Notes under the pieces: generated by a model | Seen by the model: only the letters and a program-made list of their open reading frames with translations | What the model was told of the DNA's origin: nothing | Databases searched by the model: none | Assembly: GCF_029016485.1 (NCBI RefSeq) | Contig: NZ_CP092107.1 | Location: 558,001-622,000 of the forward strand | Direction: 5' to 3' | DNA length: 64,000 nt | From: Vibrio sp. JC009 | GTDB taxonomy: Bacteria; Pseudomonadota; Gammaproteobacteria; Enterobacterales; Vibrionaceae | Part shown: piece after piece, positions 24,609 to 33,217 of the stretch | Layout of the letters: each line of letters starts with the position of its first letter | How positions within the stretch are numbered: the first letter of the stretch is position 1 | Made by a program: the position numbers and the translations under genes

Positions 24609-25394
24609 TTATAGGTCCTGAGCTTCGATCCACAGAACTGCGTCCTGAGAAAGCTCTTTGCCCTTGTACTCTGTGTCCGGACCAGAACCAAGACATGCGA
24701 AGCCCCACTTACCAGCTTTAGGAATACCGAAAGTGAACATACCTGCATCATCAGTGATTGCTACGATAGCTGATCCTGGTGCATCTCTGAATGTACCTTT
24801 ACCAAATGAGTTAACTTTAGAATCAACTTCTGTATTGATAAATTCGATTTCACACTCAACGCCTGCCGCTGGTTTGCCTTCAGAAAGAAGCTGACCTGTG
24901 AATGTGCTACCTGCGAATACCTGGTATGGCTTATTCTTAGGAACGATCTCAGTTTTCAGACCAAGAGGAGCTTCCCAACCTGTTGGCAGGCCACCTTTGT
25001 TGATGAAACGCTTAGTGATCTGCTGGATGTAGATGTCTTCACCACCTTCGTAGTAAGGAGCAGGAACAAGACCGAAGATGTAATCACCATTACGCTTAAC
25101 TTTATACTCAACTTCGTAAGCATCAGCTACGTTGTCGTGGCCTTTCCACTTGATAGCCTTAAGATCTTTAAGAAGGTCAGTTTTCTTATCCTTGAACATT
25201 ACAAAGAATTCTTCAGGCATGCCCATGTTCATGGTGTGACCATTTTCCATTGGGTGACCGAATACCAGCTTCATGTCGATAGTAGTTGGTTTCTCTAGCT
25301 GAGACGTTGGCGTGTACATCAGCTGGAAGTGTGCCTGAGATGCTGCAGAAAGAGTTAGCGCTGCTGTACCTGCAAGTAGTGCGATTTTTTTCAT
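24609..25394 (-). CDS. Periplasmic DUF4198 protein (NikK-like)
   Basis: 261 residues with a signal peptide (cleavage SQA/HFQ, giving N-terminal His-Phe). The DUF4198 pattern LVFGHPMENGHTMNMGMPEEF is at about 42-65, then a second beta domain (GQLLSEGKPAAGVECEIEF ... DDAGMFTFGIPKAGKWGFACLG). Proteins of this family act as periplasmic metal-binding partners of Ni/Co ECF or TonB systems. His/Met-rich loop HPMENGHTMNMGM is a plausible metal site. It forms an operon with the small protein at 25424, divergent from feoAB. Confidence 0.75.
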   Translation of the reverse strand: MKKIALLAGTAALTLSAASQAHFQLMYTPTSQLEKPTTIDMKLVFGHPMENGHTMNMGMPEEFFVMFKDKKTDLLKDLKAIKWKGHDNVADAYEVEYKVKRNGDYIFGLVPAPYYEGGEDIYIQQITKRFINKGGLPTGWEAPLGLKTEIVPKNKPYQVFAGSTFTGQLLSEGKPAAGVECEIEFINTEVDSKVNSFGKGTFRDAPGSAIVAITDDAGMFTFGIPKAGKWGFACLGSGPDTEYKGKELSQDAVLWIEAQDL

Positions 25395-25423
25395 TTCTTT
25401 GTTTTCCCTAATGTTAGCAATGT

Positions 25424-25735
25424 TTATTCAACGATATCAGAACCCATGATCTCGATAGCGTGACCAGGACCTGCGTTAAATAGTACTTTGTAATCTCCAG
25501 ACGGCTTATCGAACTCATATTCGCCATCTTCATTTATTTCGCCTTTAATCAGCTCTTTACCGGACATGTCCAAAACTGTCATAGGAACGCCAGCTGCTGA
25601 TGAACCATCAGAAAAGCCACCTTCACATAAAACAGTTCCGTCACCATTGTCGTAACAAGAACATAAAGGAGTGTGAGCTAAAGCCTGACCACTGAATAGT
25701 GCAGCAGCAATCATTGGCATAAGAAGTTTTTTCAT
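25424..25735 (-). CDS. Small exported beta-sandwich protein, paralogue of 24105 product
   Basis: 103 residues. Signal peptide cleaved near ALA/HTP. CSCYDNGDGTVLCEGGFSDGSSAAGV and GPGHAIEIMG closely follow the paralogue 1 kb away; three Cys in CSC...C. First gene of an operon with DUF4198, 29 bases apart. Likely a periplasmic metal-binding protein; the metal is not known. Confidence 0.72.
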   Translation of the reverse strand: MKKLLMPMIAAALFSGQALAHTPLCSCYDNGDGTVLCEGGFSDGSSAAGVPMTVLDMSGKELIKGEINEDGEYEFDKPSGDYKVLFNAGPGHAIEIMGSDIVE

Positions 25736-25784
25736 TGTTATTCCTTATTAAGTATTCGGCCGTTACTTAATTCCATTGAGTAAA

Positions 25785-25804
25785 AACACAATGGCAATTG
25801 TGTT
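25785..25804. promoter_or_regulatory. Palindrome upstream of exported-protein operon
   Basis: AACACAAT-GGCA-ATTGTGTT, a perfect eight-base inverted repeat 50-70 bases before the start codon at 25735. It does not match Fur or FNR, so it may be an operator for another regulator or a leader hairpin. Confidence 0.4.
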
Positions 25805-25869
25805 GTCTCAACTATACTAATTATTCAGTCTGCGAATAAAAGCGATTATTATTAGCAATGCTCTAAACT

Positions 25870-25883
25870 TTGACCTACATCAA
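25870..25883. promoter_or_regulatory. FNR-type site upstream of feoAB
   Basis: TTGAC-CTAC-ATCAA, one mismatch from TTGAT-N4-ATCAA, directly beside the Fur box. FNR activation of feo under anaerobiosis is known in enterobacteria. Confidence 0.6.
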
Positions 25884-25886
25884 GTT

Positions 25887-25905
25887 AATGACAATTGTTC
25901 TCATT
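25887..25905. promoter_or_regulatory. Fur box upstream of feoAB
   Basis: AATGACAATTGTTCTCATT, 15 of 18 informative positions, within a longer palindrome GTTAATGA/TCATTAAC. It is between the feoA start (69 bases) and the divergent exported-protein operon. Confidence 0.65.
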
Positions 25906-25973
25906 AACAACTACATTATCAGAAGCCTGACCGTTAAAATTGCTGTCTGTTTTAGGCGAAGAATAAGATGTAA

Positions 25974-26207
25974 ATGAAAATGCAATTGTCAGAATTAAAG
26001 CCTGGTGATAAAGGAACCATTCTTTCACACCACGCTGAAGGCGCTGTAAGACAACGCTTACTGGATCTGGGTCTGATGCCCGAGGTCGAAATAGAACTTG
26101 TACGCTTTGCGCCTATGGGGGATCCACTGGAAATAAGAGTTGGTTTAACCAACGTAGTAATAAGAGCAACGGAAGCTGAAACAGTAATAGTTAACCGTCT
26201 AAGTTAG
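25974..26207 (+). CDS. feoA: Ferrous iron transport accessory protein FeoA
   Basis: 77 residues with an SH3-like FeoA fold: LSELKPGDKGTILSH ... RQRLLDLGLMPEVEIELVRFAPMGDPLEIRVGLTNVVIRATEAETV. All of the family's conserved segments are present. It is 20 bases upstream of feoB. It starts at ATG 25974 or the second ATG two codons later. FeoA is needed for FeoB activity. Confidence 0.93.
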   Translation: MKMQLSELKPGDKGTILSHHAEGAVRQRLLDLGLMPEVEIELVRFAPMGDPLEIRVGLTNVVIRATEAETVIVNRLS

Positions 26208-26227
26208 TCGTCTGTCGGGGATCCAAT

Positions 26228-28729
26228 ATGAACAGAAAAAAAATCCTGCTGGCAGGTCAGCAAAACGCCGGTAAATCCACCATCTTTAACATGCTGACTG
26301 GTGCCCGCCAGCATGTGGCCAACTATCCGGGCGTCACTGTAGATAAAAAAACCGGTTACTTCTCCAATAAAAACGGCTCATATCAGCTTATCGATCTTCC
26401 GGGAACCTACAGTTTAACCAGCTTCTCCCTTGAAGAGCGTGTCGCCCGCCGGGCACTACGTGAAGAGCACGCTGATGTCGTATTGAATGTAATGGATGCT
26501 GCGAACATTAACCGCTCCCTACACCTTTCCCTGCAACTAATGGAGCTGGAGCTGCCAGTCGCTATTGCACTCAATATGATGGATGTTGCCAAATCTGAAG
26601 GCATCACAATTAACTCAGCCAAGCTTTCTGAAGAGCTAAACACGCCAGTTGTAGAATGTATCGGCCGTTTGGGCAAAGGTGTTGACGAAATATCTGACGT
26701 TATTACTGACGTGGAAAAGAGCAACTTCAGAATCGCCTACCCGGAACTGGAAGACTCTATCTCACGAATCAGTGACCAGTTGGAAGAATTGCACCTTAAT
26801 GATGCTCCTGCAACGCGCTGGCTTTCAATAAGGCTACTGGAAAAAGATCAGGAAGCTACCTCCTGGTTTGAGAAACACGCTGATCAGGATAGTGTTAAAT
26901 CGATTAAAGACGCACTTACAGAAGAGCAGACAAAAATCGATGAAGCACTTTCTGTGGGTATCAGTGACTACATTGTGGCTCAAAGGCAACTGGTAGTAAG
27001 TCGCTTACTCTCTGTTTGCGCAGAGTTCGCACAACGAAAAGCCAATGAAAAGACCTTCACTCAAAAGTTTGACCGTATCGTGTTAAGCAAACTGGGTGCA
27101 CCAATCTGTCTGGTCGCAACAGTATTTATTATCTATCAGTGCGCTATCGTTTACGGCTACGAGTTAACCAACTACTGGTGGCCGTACCTGGCATCGTTAA
27201 GGGAAATTGTTGCGGGAATCCTGCCTGAAGCAGGCTTCCTCTATGACCCTTATGTGCGCTCTCTGGGTCTGTGGGTAGTAGACTCAGCCAACACACTGCT
27301 TAACTATATTCCTATCTTCCTGATTCTGTTCGCCATGATCGCAATTCTTGAAGATTCCGGATATATGGCGCGAATCGCCTTTATCTGTGACAAGATGCTG
27401 AGCAAGTTTGGTCTGCACGGCCAGAGCACCCTGCCAATGATACTGGCTGGTGTATTTGCCGGTGGTTGTGCAGTACCTGGCGTAATGGCAACCAAGGGTA
27501 TCCCTGATAACCGGGCCAGACTGGCGACAATCCTGACCGTTCCGTTTATGAACTGTCTGGCGAAAGTACCACTATATACTCTGTTGCTGGGTATCTTCTT
27601 TGTAGAAGACAAATCTCTGATGACCTTCTACATTTCGACGTTCTCAATTATTGCCGCTCTTTTAGTTGCGAAGTTACTGACTAAAACCGTACTTCGCCGC
27701 ACTGAGACCGCACCATTTATTATGGAACTGCCACGTTACAACCTGCCAACGGTTCGTAGTGTGCTTACCCGCTCGTTAGAACGTACCTGGATGTATGTGC
27801 GTAAAGTGGGAACCATAGTTCTGGCTGTATCGACAGTTATCTTTGTACTGCTTCAGTTCCCTGGTGTACCGAAAAATGAAAAAGTTCAGTTCCAGGCACA
27901 GGCTGAAAAAGCAGTAGCAACCTTTGAGAAGAAGATTGCTAAAACAGAGTACGCTGGCAAGTTTGACGAAAACTCACTGCCTGATCTGGTGAACTACTAC
28001 ACAGATTACAAGCGTGCCAAACTAAATGCTAAGGGTGCTGCTGGCTCAAAAGCAGTTGCTGAAAAATTCACTAAGCGTGATGCTGAATTCTACAATTTTG
28101 TTAAGCCACCAAAAGGCAACAAAGATGCAAAAACTGTCAGCAAAGCGTTGAGAAAACTGGCATCAGAACGTAAGAAAATCCGACGTCAGATGAAAGAGCG
28201 CAGACTGGAAGCATCACTTCTGGGCAGCTTCGGTCGCTCTATCGAGCCGGTCACTCAATACGCTGGCTTCGACTGGAAAGTAAACATTGCGCTATTCTCT
28301 TCATTTGCCGCTAGAGAAAGTAGTGTTGCAACGCTTGGTGTACTATTCCAGCAGGATGAGGATAGTAACCAGAAGCTTGAAGATCGTATGGGTGAATCTA
28401 GTGAACTTGCGGGCCATGGTGCTGTTTCAGCTGTTGCACTGATTCTGTTCTTTATTCTTTACCCTCCATGTCTGGCAACGGTAATGATGATTAAAGTACA
28501 GACTGGTGAGTATAAATGGATGCTTCTATCTATATTCTTGCCAACTCTGATAGGTTTCACAGTATCGACTATAGTTTACTCTGTGGGTACCGGTTTTAAT
28601 ATGAGCGGTATTGAAGCAATGTCATGGGCTTATTTCACTGGCCTGATACTCGTGTTGCTTTTAGGTATGAAAGACTGGATACGGCGTAAAATGATGCCAA
28701 AAGAGATACCGGTTAAAAATCTGGACTAG
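26228..28729 (+). CDS. feoB: Ferrous iron transporter FeoB
   Basis: 833 residues. G domain first (about 1-170): G1 GQQNAGKST (family usually has N-P-N-C-G-K), switch VANYPGVTVDKKTG, G3 DLPGTYSL, G4 NMMD. Gate motifs follow in the membrane part: GGCAVPGVMATKG and PFMNCLAKVPLY, each with the conserved Cys, then AARESSVATLGVLFQQ and a final YPPCLATV. A Lys-rich soluble insertion of about 110 residues (570-680) lies between helices. It imports Fe2+ across the inner membrane. No classical feoC follows; a 13-codon frame is there instead. Confidence 0.95.
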   Translation: MNRKKILLAGQQNAGKSTIFNMLTGARQHVANYPGVTVDKKTGYFSNKNGSYQLIDLPGTYSLTSFSLEERVARRALREEHADVVLNVMDAANINRSLHLSLQLMELELPVAIALNMMDVAKSEGITINSAKLSEELNTPVVECIGRLGKGVDEISDVITDVEKSNFRIAYPELEDSISRISDQLEELHLNDAPATRWLSIRLLEKDQEATSWFEKHADQDSVKSIKDALTEEQTKIDEALSVGISDYIVAQRQLVVSRLLSVCAEFAQRKANEKTFTQKFDRIVLSKLGAPICLVATVFIIYQCAIVYGYELTNYWWPYLASLREIVAGILPEAGFLYDPYVRSLGLWVVDSANTLLNYIPIFLILFAMIAILEDSGYMARIAFICDKMLSKFGLHGQSTLPMILAGVFAGGCAVPGVMATKGIPDNRARLATILTVPFMNCLAKVPLYTLLLGIFFVEDKSLMTFYISTFSIIAALLVAKLLTKTVLRRTETAPFIMELPRYNLPTVRSVLTRSLERTWMYVRKVGTIVLAVSTVIFVLLQFPGVPKNEKVQFQAQAEKAVATFEKKIAKTEYAGKFDENSLPDLVNYYTDYKRAKLNAKGAAGSKAVAEKFTKRDAEFYNFVKPPKGNKDAKTVSKALRKLASERKKIRRQMKERRLEASLLGSFGRSIEPVTQYAGFDWKVNIALFSSFAARESSVATLGVLFQQDEDSNQKLEDRMGESSELAGHGAVSAVALILFFILYPPCLATVMMIKVQTGEYKWMLLSIFLPTLIGFTVSTIVYSVGTGFNMSGIEAMSWAYFTGLILVLLLGMKDWIRRKMMPKEIPVKNLD

Positions 28730-28737
28730 GAGGAGAT

Positions 28738-28779
28738 ATGTACGAGGAAATGGTTGTAGCTCCTTTGCTGGTTCTATAA
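28738..28779 (+). CDS. Possible 13-residue peptide after feoB
   Basis: ATG preceded by an ideal ribosome-binding site (AGGAGGAG, directly at the feoB stop codon), 13 codons (MYEEMVVAPLLVL) and TAA. It occupies the feoC position but is not recognisably FeoC. It might be a real micropeptide or the start of a lost feoC-type gene. The site strength is the only evidence. Confidence 0.35.
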   Translation: MYEEMVVAPLLVL

Positions 28780-28809
28780 AGAAAAATGATCGACAAATCT
28801 GACCAAATA

Positions 28810-28850
28810 AGGCTGTAGTCTGCTCATGTTATTGAGGTTCACTACAGCCT
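28810..28850. terminator. Hairpin after feoAB operon
   Basis: AGGCTGTAGT (28810) pairs perfectly with ACTACAGCCT (28841); loop 21 bases, only a weak tail. Probably an operon-end hairpin. Confidence 0.45.
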
Positions 28851-28995
28851 CACTTAAAAAGTGACCGACTGTATCACCCATTCCTAATTATCACTGGGCG
28901 CTCTATATCTTATTCTCGTTCTTCAGTGGGTACACAGAGGCGAGTAAGCCCCTGATCAATTTGCAGCAAAAGTTAAGACAATAGCTGTACCTTTA

Positions 28996-29367
28996 TTATA
29001 ATGTCCTAGTCTTTTCATCTTTCTTCTCTATATTCTCAAGCCAGCAATTTCCGCTTCTAACAAAGCACAACAGGATACTATTAAACGTCTTACAGAGATC
29101 CTTTACCAGGTGGGAACCACTGCGACAACGCTCACTTATCATCTGCAATGCATCGTGAATATGTTGTAGCTGAATAATTCGCTGCTCAATATCGCGTAAT
29201 TTAGCTTCGGTGATATTTTTTACTTCCTGACAAGTATGTTGTTCAGCTTCAATTTTAATCGACAACAACTCTTCTATATCACTAAGAGAGAGTCCTACTT
29301 CTTTGGCATGAAAAATAAACTTCACTCTATCAATACAGTTCTGATCATATTGACGATAGCCATTCAC
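28996..29367 (-). pseudogene. MerR/ZntR-like regulator lacking its N-terminal DNA-binding helices
   Basis: 123 residues if begun at GTG 29367. It enters the MerR fold at NGYRQYDQNCIDRVKFIFHAKEVGLSLSDIEELL, about residue 38 of a normal MerR protein; HTCQEVK and the dimer helix follow, as in ZntR. The missing front is partly visible in another frame (29404-29348, QQALIEPKKSR), so a frameshift plus a deletion of the HTH are indicated. An in-frame stop lies directly upstream. The C-terminal metal-binding end is also irregular. Unlikely to bind DNA as a normal MerR dimer. Confidence 0.68.
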
Positions 29368-29406
29368 GGCTCTTTTTTGGCTCGATCAAGGCTTGCTGAC
29401 TCATTT

Positions 29407-29425
29407 AATGAAAATCATTATCATA
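29407..29425. promoter_or_regulatory. Fur box upstream of L31 paralogue
   Basis: AATGAAAATCATTATCATA, 16 of 18 informative positions, next to the Zur-type palindrome. Confidence 0.6.
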
Positions 29426-29435
29426 CACAACTGTT

Positions 29436-29447
29436 ATGTTATAACAT
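29436..29447. promoter_or_regulatory. Zur-type palindrome
   Basis: ATGTTATAACAT, perfect, inside GTTATGTTATAACATT, which matches the core of gammaproteobacterial Zur sites. It ends 17 bases before the L31 start codon. Confidence 0.65.
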
Positions 29448-29464
29448 TTTAATTAGGAGCAATC

Positions 29465-29671
29465 ATGAAACAAGGCATTCATCCAGACTATCGCACCGTT
29501 GTTTTCCACGATACAAGTGTCGATAAATACTTTTTAATTGGCTCTACTCTGAAGACCGAACGAACCATTGAGTGGGAAGACGGCAAAACCTATCCTTATA
29601 TGACCATTGAGGTGTCTTCTGAATCTCACCCTTTCTATACAGGAAAACAGAGAATCGCATATTTCATGTAA
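29465..29671 (+). CDS. rpmE2: Ribosomal protein L31 type B, zinc-independent paralogue, 3'-truncated
   Basis: 68 residues. [20 protein letters not shown] ... [22 protein letters not shown] matches the type-B L31 (YkgM) without the Zn-binding Cys. Normal type-B proteins have about 85 residues; this one leaves the family after HPFYTGKQR and stops five residues later, losing the conserved C-terminal tail. The Zur palindrome upstream fits replacement of Zn-L31 under zinc starvation. Whether the shortened protein still works is doubtful. After the stop, another frame remains open to the next gene (see 29674). Confidence 0.78.
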   Translation: MKQGIHPDYRTVVFHDTSVDKYFLIGSTLKTERTIEWEDGKTYPYMTIEVSSESHPFYTGKQRIAYFM

Positions 29672-29673
29672 AC

Positions 29674-29796
29674 AGACAATTAAGAGAGCTCCCGTTAAAT
29701 AGCTATTTTGCGCAGAATGCGTCTTTAACAAACACGCCATTTGAAACCGGATATGGTTCAAAGTTGGAAGGAAATACTTACAGGCAGGCAGTATAG
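29674..29796 (+). pseudogene. 3' remnant of a lost gene fused behind the truncated L31
   Basis: A frame different from L31 stays open to TAG at 29794-29796 and reads LNSYFAQNASLTNTPFETGYGSKLEGNTYRQAV at its end. Its stop overlaps the permease start (TAGTG), a typical operon junction. It therefore looks like the tail of a former gene upstream of the permease, joined to L31 by deletion. The family was not recognised. Confidence 0.45.
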
Positions 29797-30668
29797 TGAA
29801 CGAATTTATTACAGCGTTAACCAATCCGGATGTAGCATTCATCCGGTATGCTTTTTTGGCCGGTCTGCTTTCCAGTATACCATTTGGCATTATCGGCTCA
29901 TTCGTTGTAGTGAAAAGAATGACCTACATAGCCGGAGCGGTGAGCCACACCTCATTAGGCGGAATAGGTCTCGCCCTGTATCTGAGCACAGTGATGAGTA
30001 TTAGCAGCATTTCACCTATGGGTGGTGCAGTTATTTTCGCTCTTATATCGGCACTGATCATTAGTCTGGCGATTACAAAAACCAATGCCAGGCTGGATAC
30101 GGTTATTGGAAGTATCTGGGCAATCGGTATGTCGCTGGGCCTGATATTTATTTACCTGACACCCGGTTACATTGATCCTATGAGCTACCTGTTTGGCAAC
30201 ATATTGCTTATTTCCCGGGATAATCTGATAACAATCCTGACGTTGAGCTCTGTAATAACTTTATTTAGTTTACTGTTTTTTAACCAGTTTATATCGACCT
30301 CTTTTGATTCTGATTTCGCCAGAACAAGAAACATCAATACCACATTTTACGAGACCTTCCTTATCATACTGGTGGCGCTGACAGTTATCTTAATGATCAA
30401 CATTGTAGGCATTGTTATGGTTATCGCCTTACTAACATTGCCCCCGGCCATTTCTGCTCTTTATACAAAGCGCATGAAAAGCATGATGCTGGTATCCATT
30501 CTTGTGTGTGCACTCATTACCAGCAGCGGTCTGTATCTGAGTTATATATTTACCGTTCCGACCGGTTCAACAACTGTGATCTTAGGTGGTGTGATATACG
30601 TAACTATGCTGTTATCAAACAAAACGGTAAATACACTACAGAGGCTATATCAGAGAAAAACGGCTTAG
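29796..30668 (+). CDS. Metal ABC transporter permease, ZnuB/MntB family
   Basis: 290 residues from GTG 29796, eight or nine membrane helices. Family marks: RMTYIAGAVSHTSLGGIGLALYL, DTVIGSIWAIGMSLGLIFI, and VALTVILMINIVGIVMVIALLTLPPAISAL. Neither a substrate-binding protein nor an ATPase gene is adjacent, so it is an orphan that would have to share subunits from elsewhere, or is dying. Its upstream partner seems to have been deleted. Zinc is the likely metal, given the Zur site. Confidence 0.82.
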   Translation: MNEFITALTNPDVAFIRYAFLAGLLSSIPFGIIGSFVVVKRMTYIAGAVSHTSLGGIGLALYLSTVMSISSISPMGGAVIFALISALIISLAITKTNARLDTVIGSIWAIGMSLGLIFIYLTPGYIDPMSYLFGNILLISRDNLITILTLSSVITLFSLLFFNQFISTSFDSDFARTRNINTTFYETFLIILVALTVILMINIVGIVMVIALLTLPPAISALYTKRMKSMMLVSILVCALITSSGLYLSYIFTVPTGSTTVILGGVIYVTMLLSNKTVNTLQRLYQRKTA

Positions 30669-30748
30669 AAGATTTCTTGGTTCATCTGTTCTCACCCAAT
30701 TAAATAAGTAGTGCATTTTTTAATCTGAGAGGTTAGATAACATAGACT

Positions 30749-31420
30749 TTAAACGACGGTATTTTTTAGCTTTAGTTCGGCTCCATCTAAAACCAGCGAC
30801 AGTTTTTTCCACCACCAGTTTTTCGCTCCGCCTTTCATTATCTGGTTAAATATCTCAACATGTATTGCGGTTTCTTCATGCTCTTCTGCGACGTCATTCC
30901 ACGACATCATCCGACTTTCACCAATATTCCCACCATTTCGGTTCGGCTGAGTAAGACGCTTCCATCCGACTGAAGCTTCAGATGTCATATCAAATACACT
31001 GTCCACAATCAGAACCGAATCCTGCTTGCTAAAGCCATGCGTTTCCAAAACCAGACAGGTGGAAGAAAAAAGACGTATTGCTGATGAAGGAATTCTATCC
31101 ATGGTTCGCACCAGATCAGCCAGACCGGGGTAGCGTTCATAGAGTTCCCAGACTTGATCTGCAATGGCTTCAATATATAAACGCCAGTGATCCGTTTGCT
31201 GCGGGCTTTTAATACTCAAAAAAGCACTGTCTGTTGCTGCATATAAGATATCGTTACGGCTTTTCACATGCCGGTATAAAGAAGAATGATCAACACCCAG
31301 ATGTTGTCCTATCGCTTTTACGGTAACTTTATCCAGCCCTATATCAAGAGCGGCTTGAGATACATCATTCTGAGAAATGCGGGCAGGACGCCCCACCCGC
31401 TGTTTGGTTGTGTTTTTCAT
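30749..31420 (-). CDS. TetR family transcriptional regulator
   Basis: 223 residues. The N-terminal HTH (SQNDVSQAALDIGLDKVTVKAIGQHLGVDHSSLYRHVKSRNDIL) matches TetR; the C-terminal domain is the ligand-binding helical type. Its ATG follows the stop of the ABC transporter gene with no gap, so it is the third gene of that operon and may regulate it. The ligand could be a siderophore. Confidence 0.85.
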   Translation of the reverse strand: MKNTTKQRVGRPARISQNDVSQAALDIGLDKVTVKAIGQHLGVDHSSLYRHVKSRNDILYAATDSAFLSIKSPQQTDHWRLYIEAIADQVWELYERYPGLADLVRTMDRIPSSAIRLFSSTCLVLETHGFSKQDSVLIVDSVFDMTSEASVGWKRLTQPNRNGGNIGESRMMSWNDVAEEHEETAIHVEIFNQIMKGGAKNWWWKKLSLVLDGAELKLKNTVV

Positions 31421-33217
31421 TTAATGTGTTTTAATTTTCCAGTCTGCGGCATTTGACCAGCGTTCCCACAGTTTATGATATAAACCATGACCGTCAAGCA
31501 GTGTCTTATGGGTTCCCGATTCTGCTATCTGCCCGTTTTCCAGTACCAGAATCTGATCAGCTGATTGTACTGTGGATAAACGATGAGCGACAATAATCAG
31601 TGTCTTATCTTTAACCAGAGCGCTTAATGCTGACTGAATCGCCCGCTCATTAGTCGGATCAATTGCCGCCGTCGCTTCGTCCATCAGAACAACAGGGGCA
31701 TCTTTCAGGATTGCTCTGGCGATGGATATCCGCTGACGTTCACCTCCTGAAAGTGCAGCACCACCTTCTCCTACACGGGTATCATATCCTTCGGGCAGAG
31801 CTTCTATAAACTCATGAGCCTGAGCTGACTTTGCCGCCTGAATAATCTCTTCTGCGCTGGCCGTAGGTGAGCCAAACGCGATATTTTCATAAATGGATCC
31901 GGAAAAAAGGTACACATCCTGAAAAACAATGGTAATCATCTGATGCAACTCTTCCGGTGCCAGCATCTTAATATCTGCTCCCCCCAGCGTAATTTTTCCG
32001 CTTTCAACATCCCAGAAACGAGGTAACAGATTGAGTATGGTACTTTTTCCCGAGCCGGAAAGTCCGACAATTGCGGTTACCGATCTTTCAGGGACACTAA
32101 AGCAGAGGTTACTCAGAACAGGTTTTCCTTTGTCATAAGAAAATCCCACATCCTCAAAACGAATGGCAAACCCTTCAGGCTCAACCGGTTCCCTGCAAAC
32201 CGAAAGCGGTCTGGCATTAATGATCCTGTTTATACGGGAAAGTGATGCATCAGCCATACGCGTAACTTCCATCACAGCGATCAGGCCAACTAACGGGCTG
32301 TATAGCGAAAATGCCAGAACCAGAGCGGCTATTACAGTACTTGTATCAACATCCCCGGCAAGGAAACGAGTACCAGATACCATGATCAGAACAGGAACAC
32401 CGCACATAACAATCGCCGCGAAGGTAACCAAAGGTGCGGTGAGCTTAACCACGGCCTGAATTGAGATATCCCTGAACGCAGAGAGTGCCACATGGAACTT
32501 TTCCATCCCTTTATCTAAACGGTTAAACGCACGGATAACGGCAATGCCCTGCGCAAACTCAATCATTGAAGCAGAAGCGTCTGCCTGTGTGTCCTGGCGT
32601 TTAATACCCAGTTTGGCTAACTGACGGCTGGACCAGAGATAGACAGGAATACTGATCATAATGGAGGCAGAAGCACTGACCGCAACTGGCCAGTCGAGAT
32701 AAAACAGATATCCAAGCACGGCAACAGGGAGACCGAATGCCTGTGCTATACGCGGAAGCGCATCAGACATAAAGCTTTCAAGCATCTGCATATCTGAGGT
32801 CAGCACCGAAATTGTGTCACCTTTGCTCCGAGAAAGATGAAATCCAAGCGGAAGATTTTTTAAGTGTTCAAGCAAGGAAAGGCGCAGCATTCCCGCCACG
32901 TCAAAACTGGCCTGCCAGCTATAAGTTGCCGAAAAATAACCACAGACTAACTGACCGAGAAGTGAAATAAACATGACTCCCGTAATTAACCATGTCCACC
33001 TATAGGTCATGGTTGCACCATCAGCTAGCTGACCCAATACATGGATGACGACCGCAAACGAAAGACCAAGGCAAAAAGACTGGGCAAAGCGAAATGCGAT
33101 ACCTGCCAATACATGACGGCGTTGCGGGCCTGTGACCTTCCATAGCTGTTTCATACTGTCCAGTTCAGAGCGGATTTGTGGATTATCTGTAGCGTGAGAA
33201 TCTATACCCTGTTTCAT
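31421..33217 (-). CDS. ABC transporter, fused membrane/ATPase domains (YbtQ/IrtB-like)
   Basis: 598 residues. Six-helix type-IV exporter-fold membrane domain (about 30-330), then an ATPase: Walker A GLSGSGKST, signature LSGGERQR, Walker B VVLMDEATAAID, H-loop AHR. It overlaps the first ABC gene by four bases (ATGA), so a heterodimer is expected. Paired half-transporters of this kind, in a Fur-controlled operon, are typical of siderophore importers YbtPQ and IrtAB. No siderophore synthesis genes are in view. Confidence 0.8.
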   Translation of the reverse strand: MKQGIDSHATDNPQIRSELDSMKQLWKVTGPQRRHVLAGIAFRFAQSFCLGLSFAVVIHVLGQLADGATMTYRWTWLITGVMFISLLGQLVCGYFSATYSWQASFDVAGMLRLSLLEHLKNLPLGFHLSRSKGDTISVLTSDMQMLESFMSDALPRIAQAFGLPVAVLGYLFYLDWPVAVSASASIMISIPVYLWSSRQLAKLGIKRQDTQADASASMIEFAQGIAVIRAFNRLDKGMEKFHVALSAFRDISIQAVVKLTAPLVTFAAIVMCGVPVLIMVSGTRFLAGDVDTSTVIAALVLAFSLYSPLVGLIAVMEVTRMADASLSRINRIINARPLSVCREPVEPEGFAIRFEDVGFSYDKGKPVLSNLCFSVPERSVTAIVGLSGSGKSTILNLLPRFWDVESGKITLGGADIKMLAPEELHQMITIVFQDVYLFSGSIYENIAFGSPTASAEEIIQAAKSAQAHEFIEALPEGYDTRVGEGGAALSGGERQRISIARAILKDAPVVLMDEATAAIDPTNERAIQSALSALVKDKTLIIVAHRLSTVQSADQILVLENGQIAESGTHKTLLDGHGLYHKLWERWSNAADWKIKTH

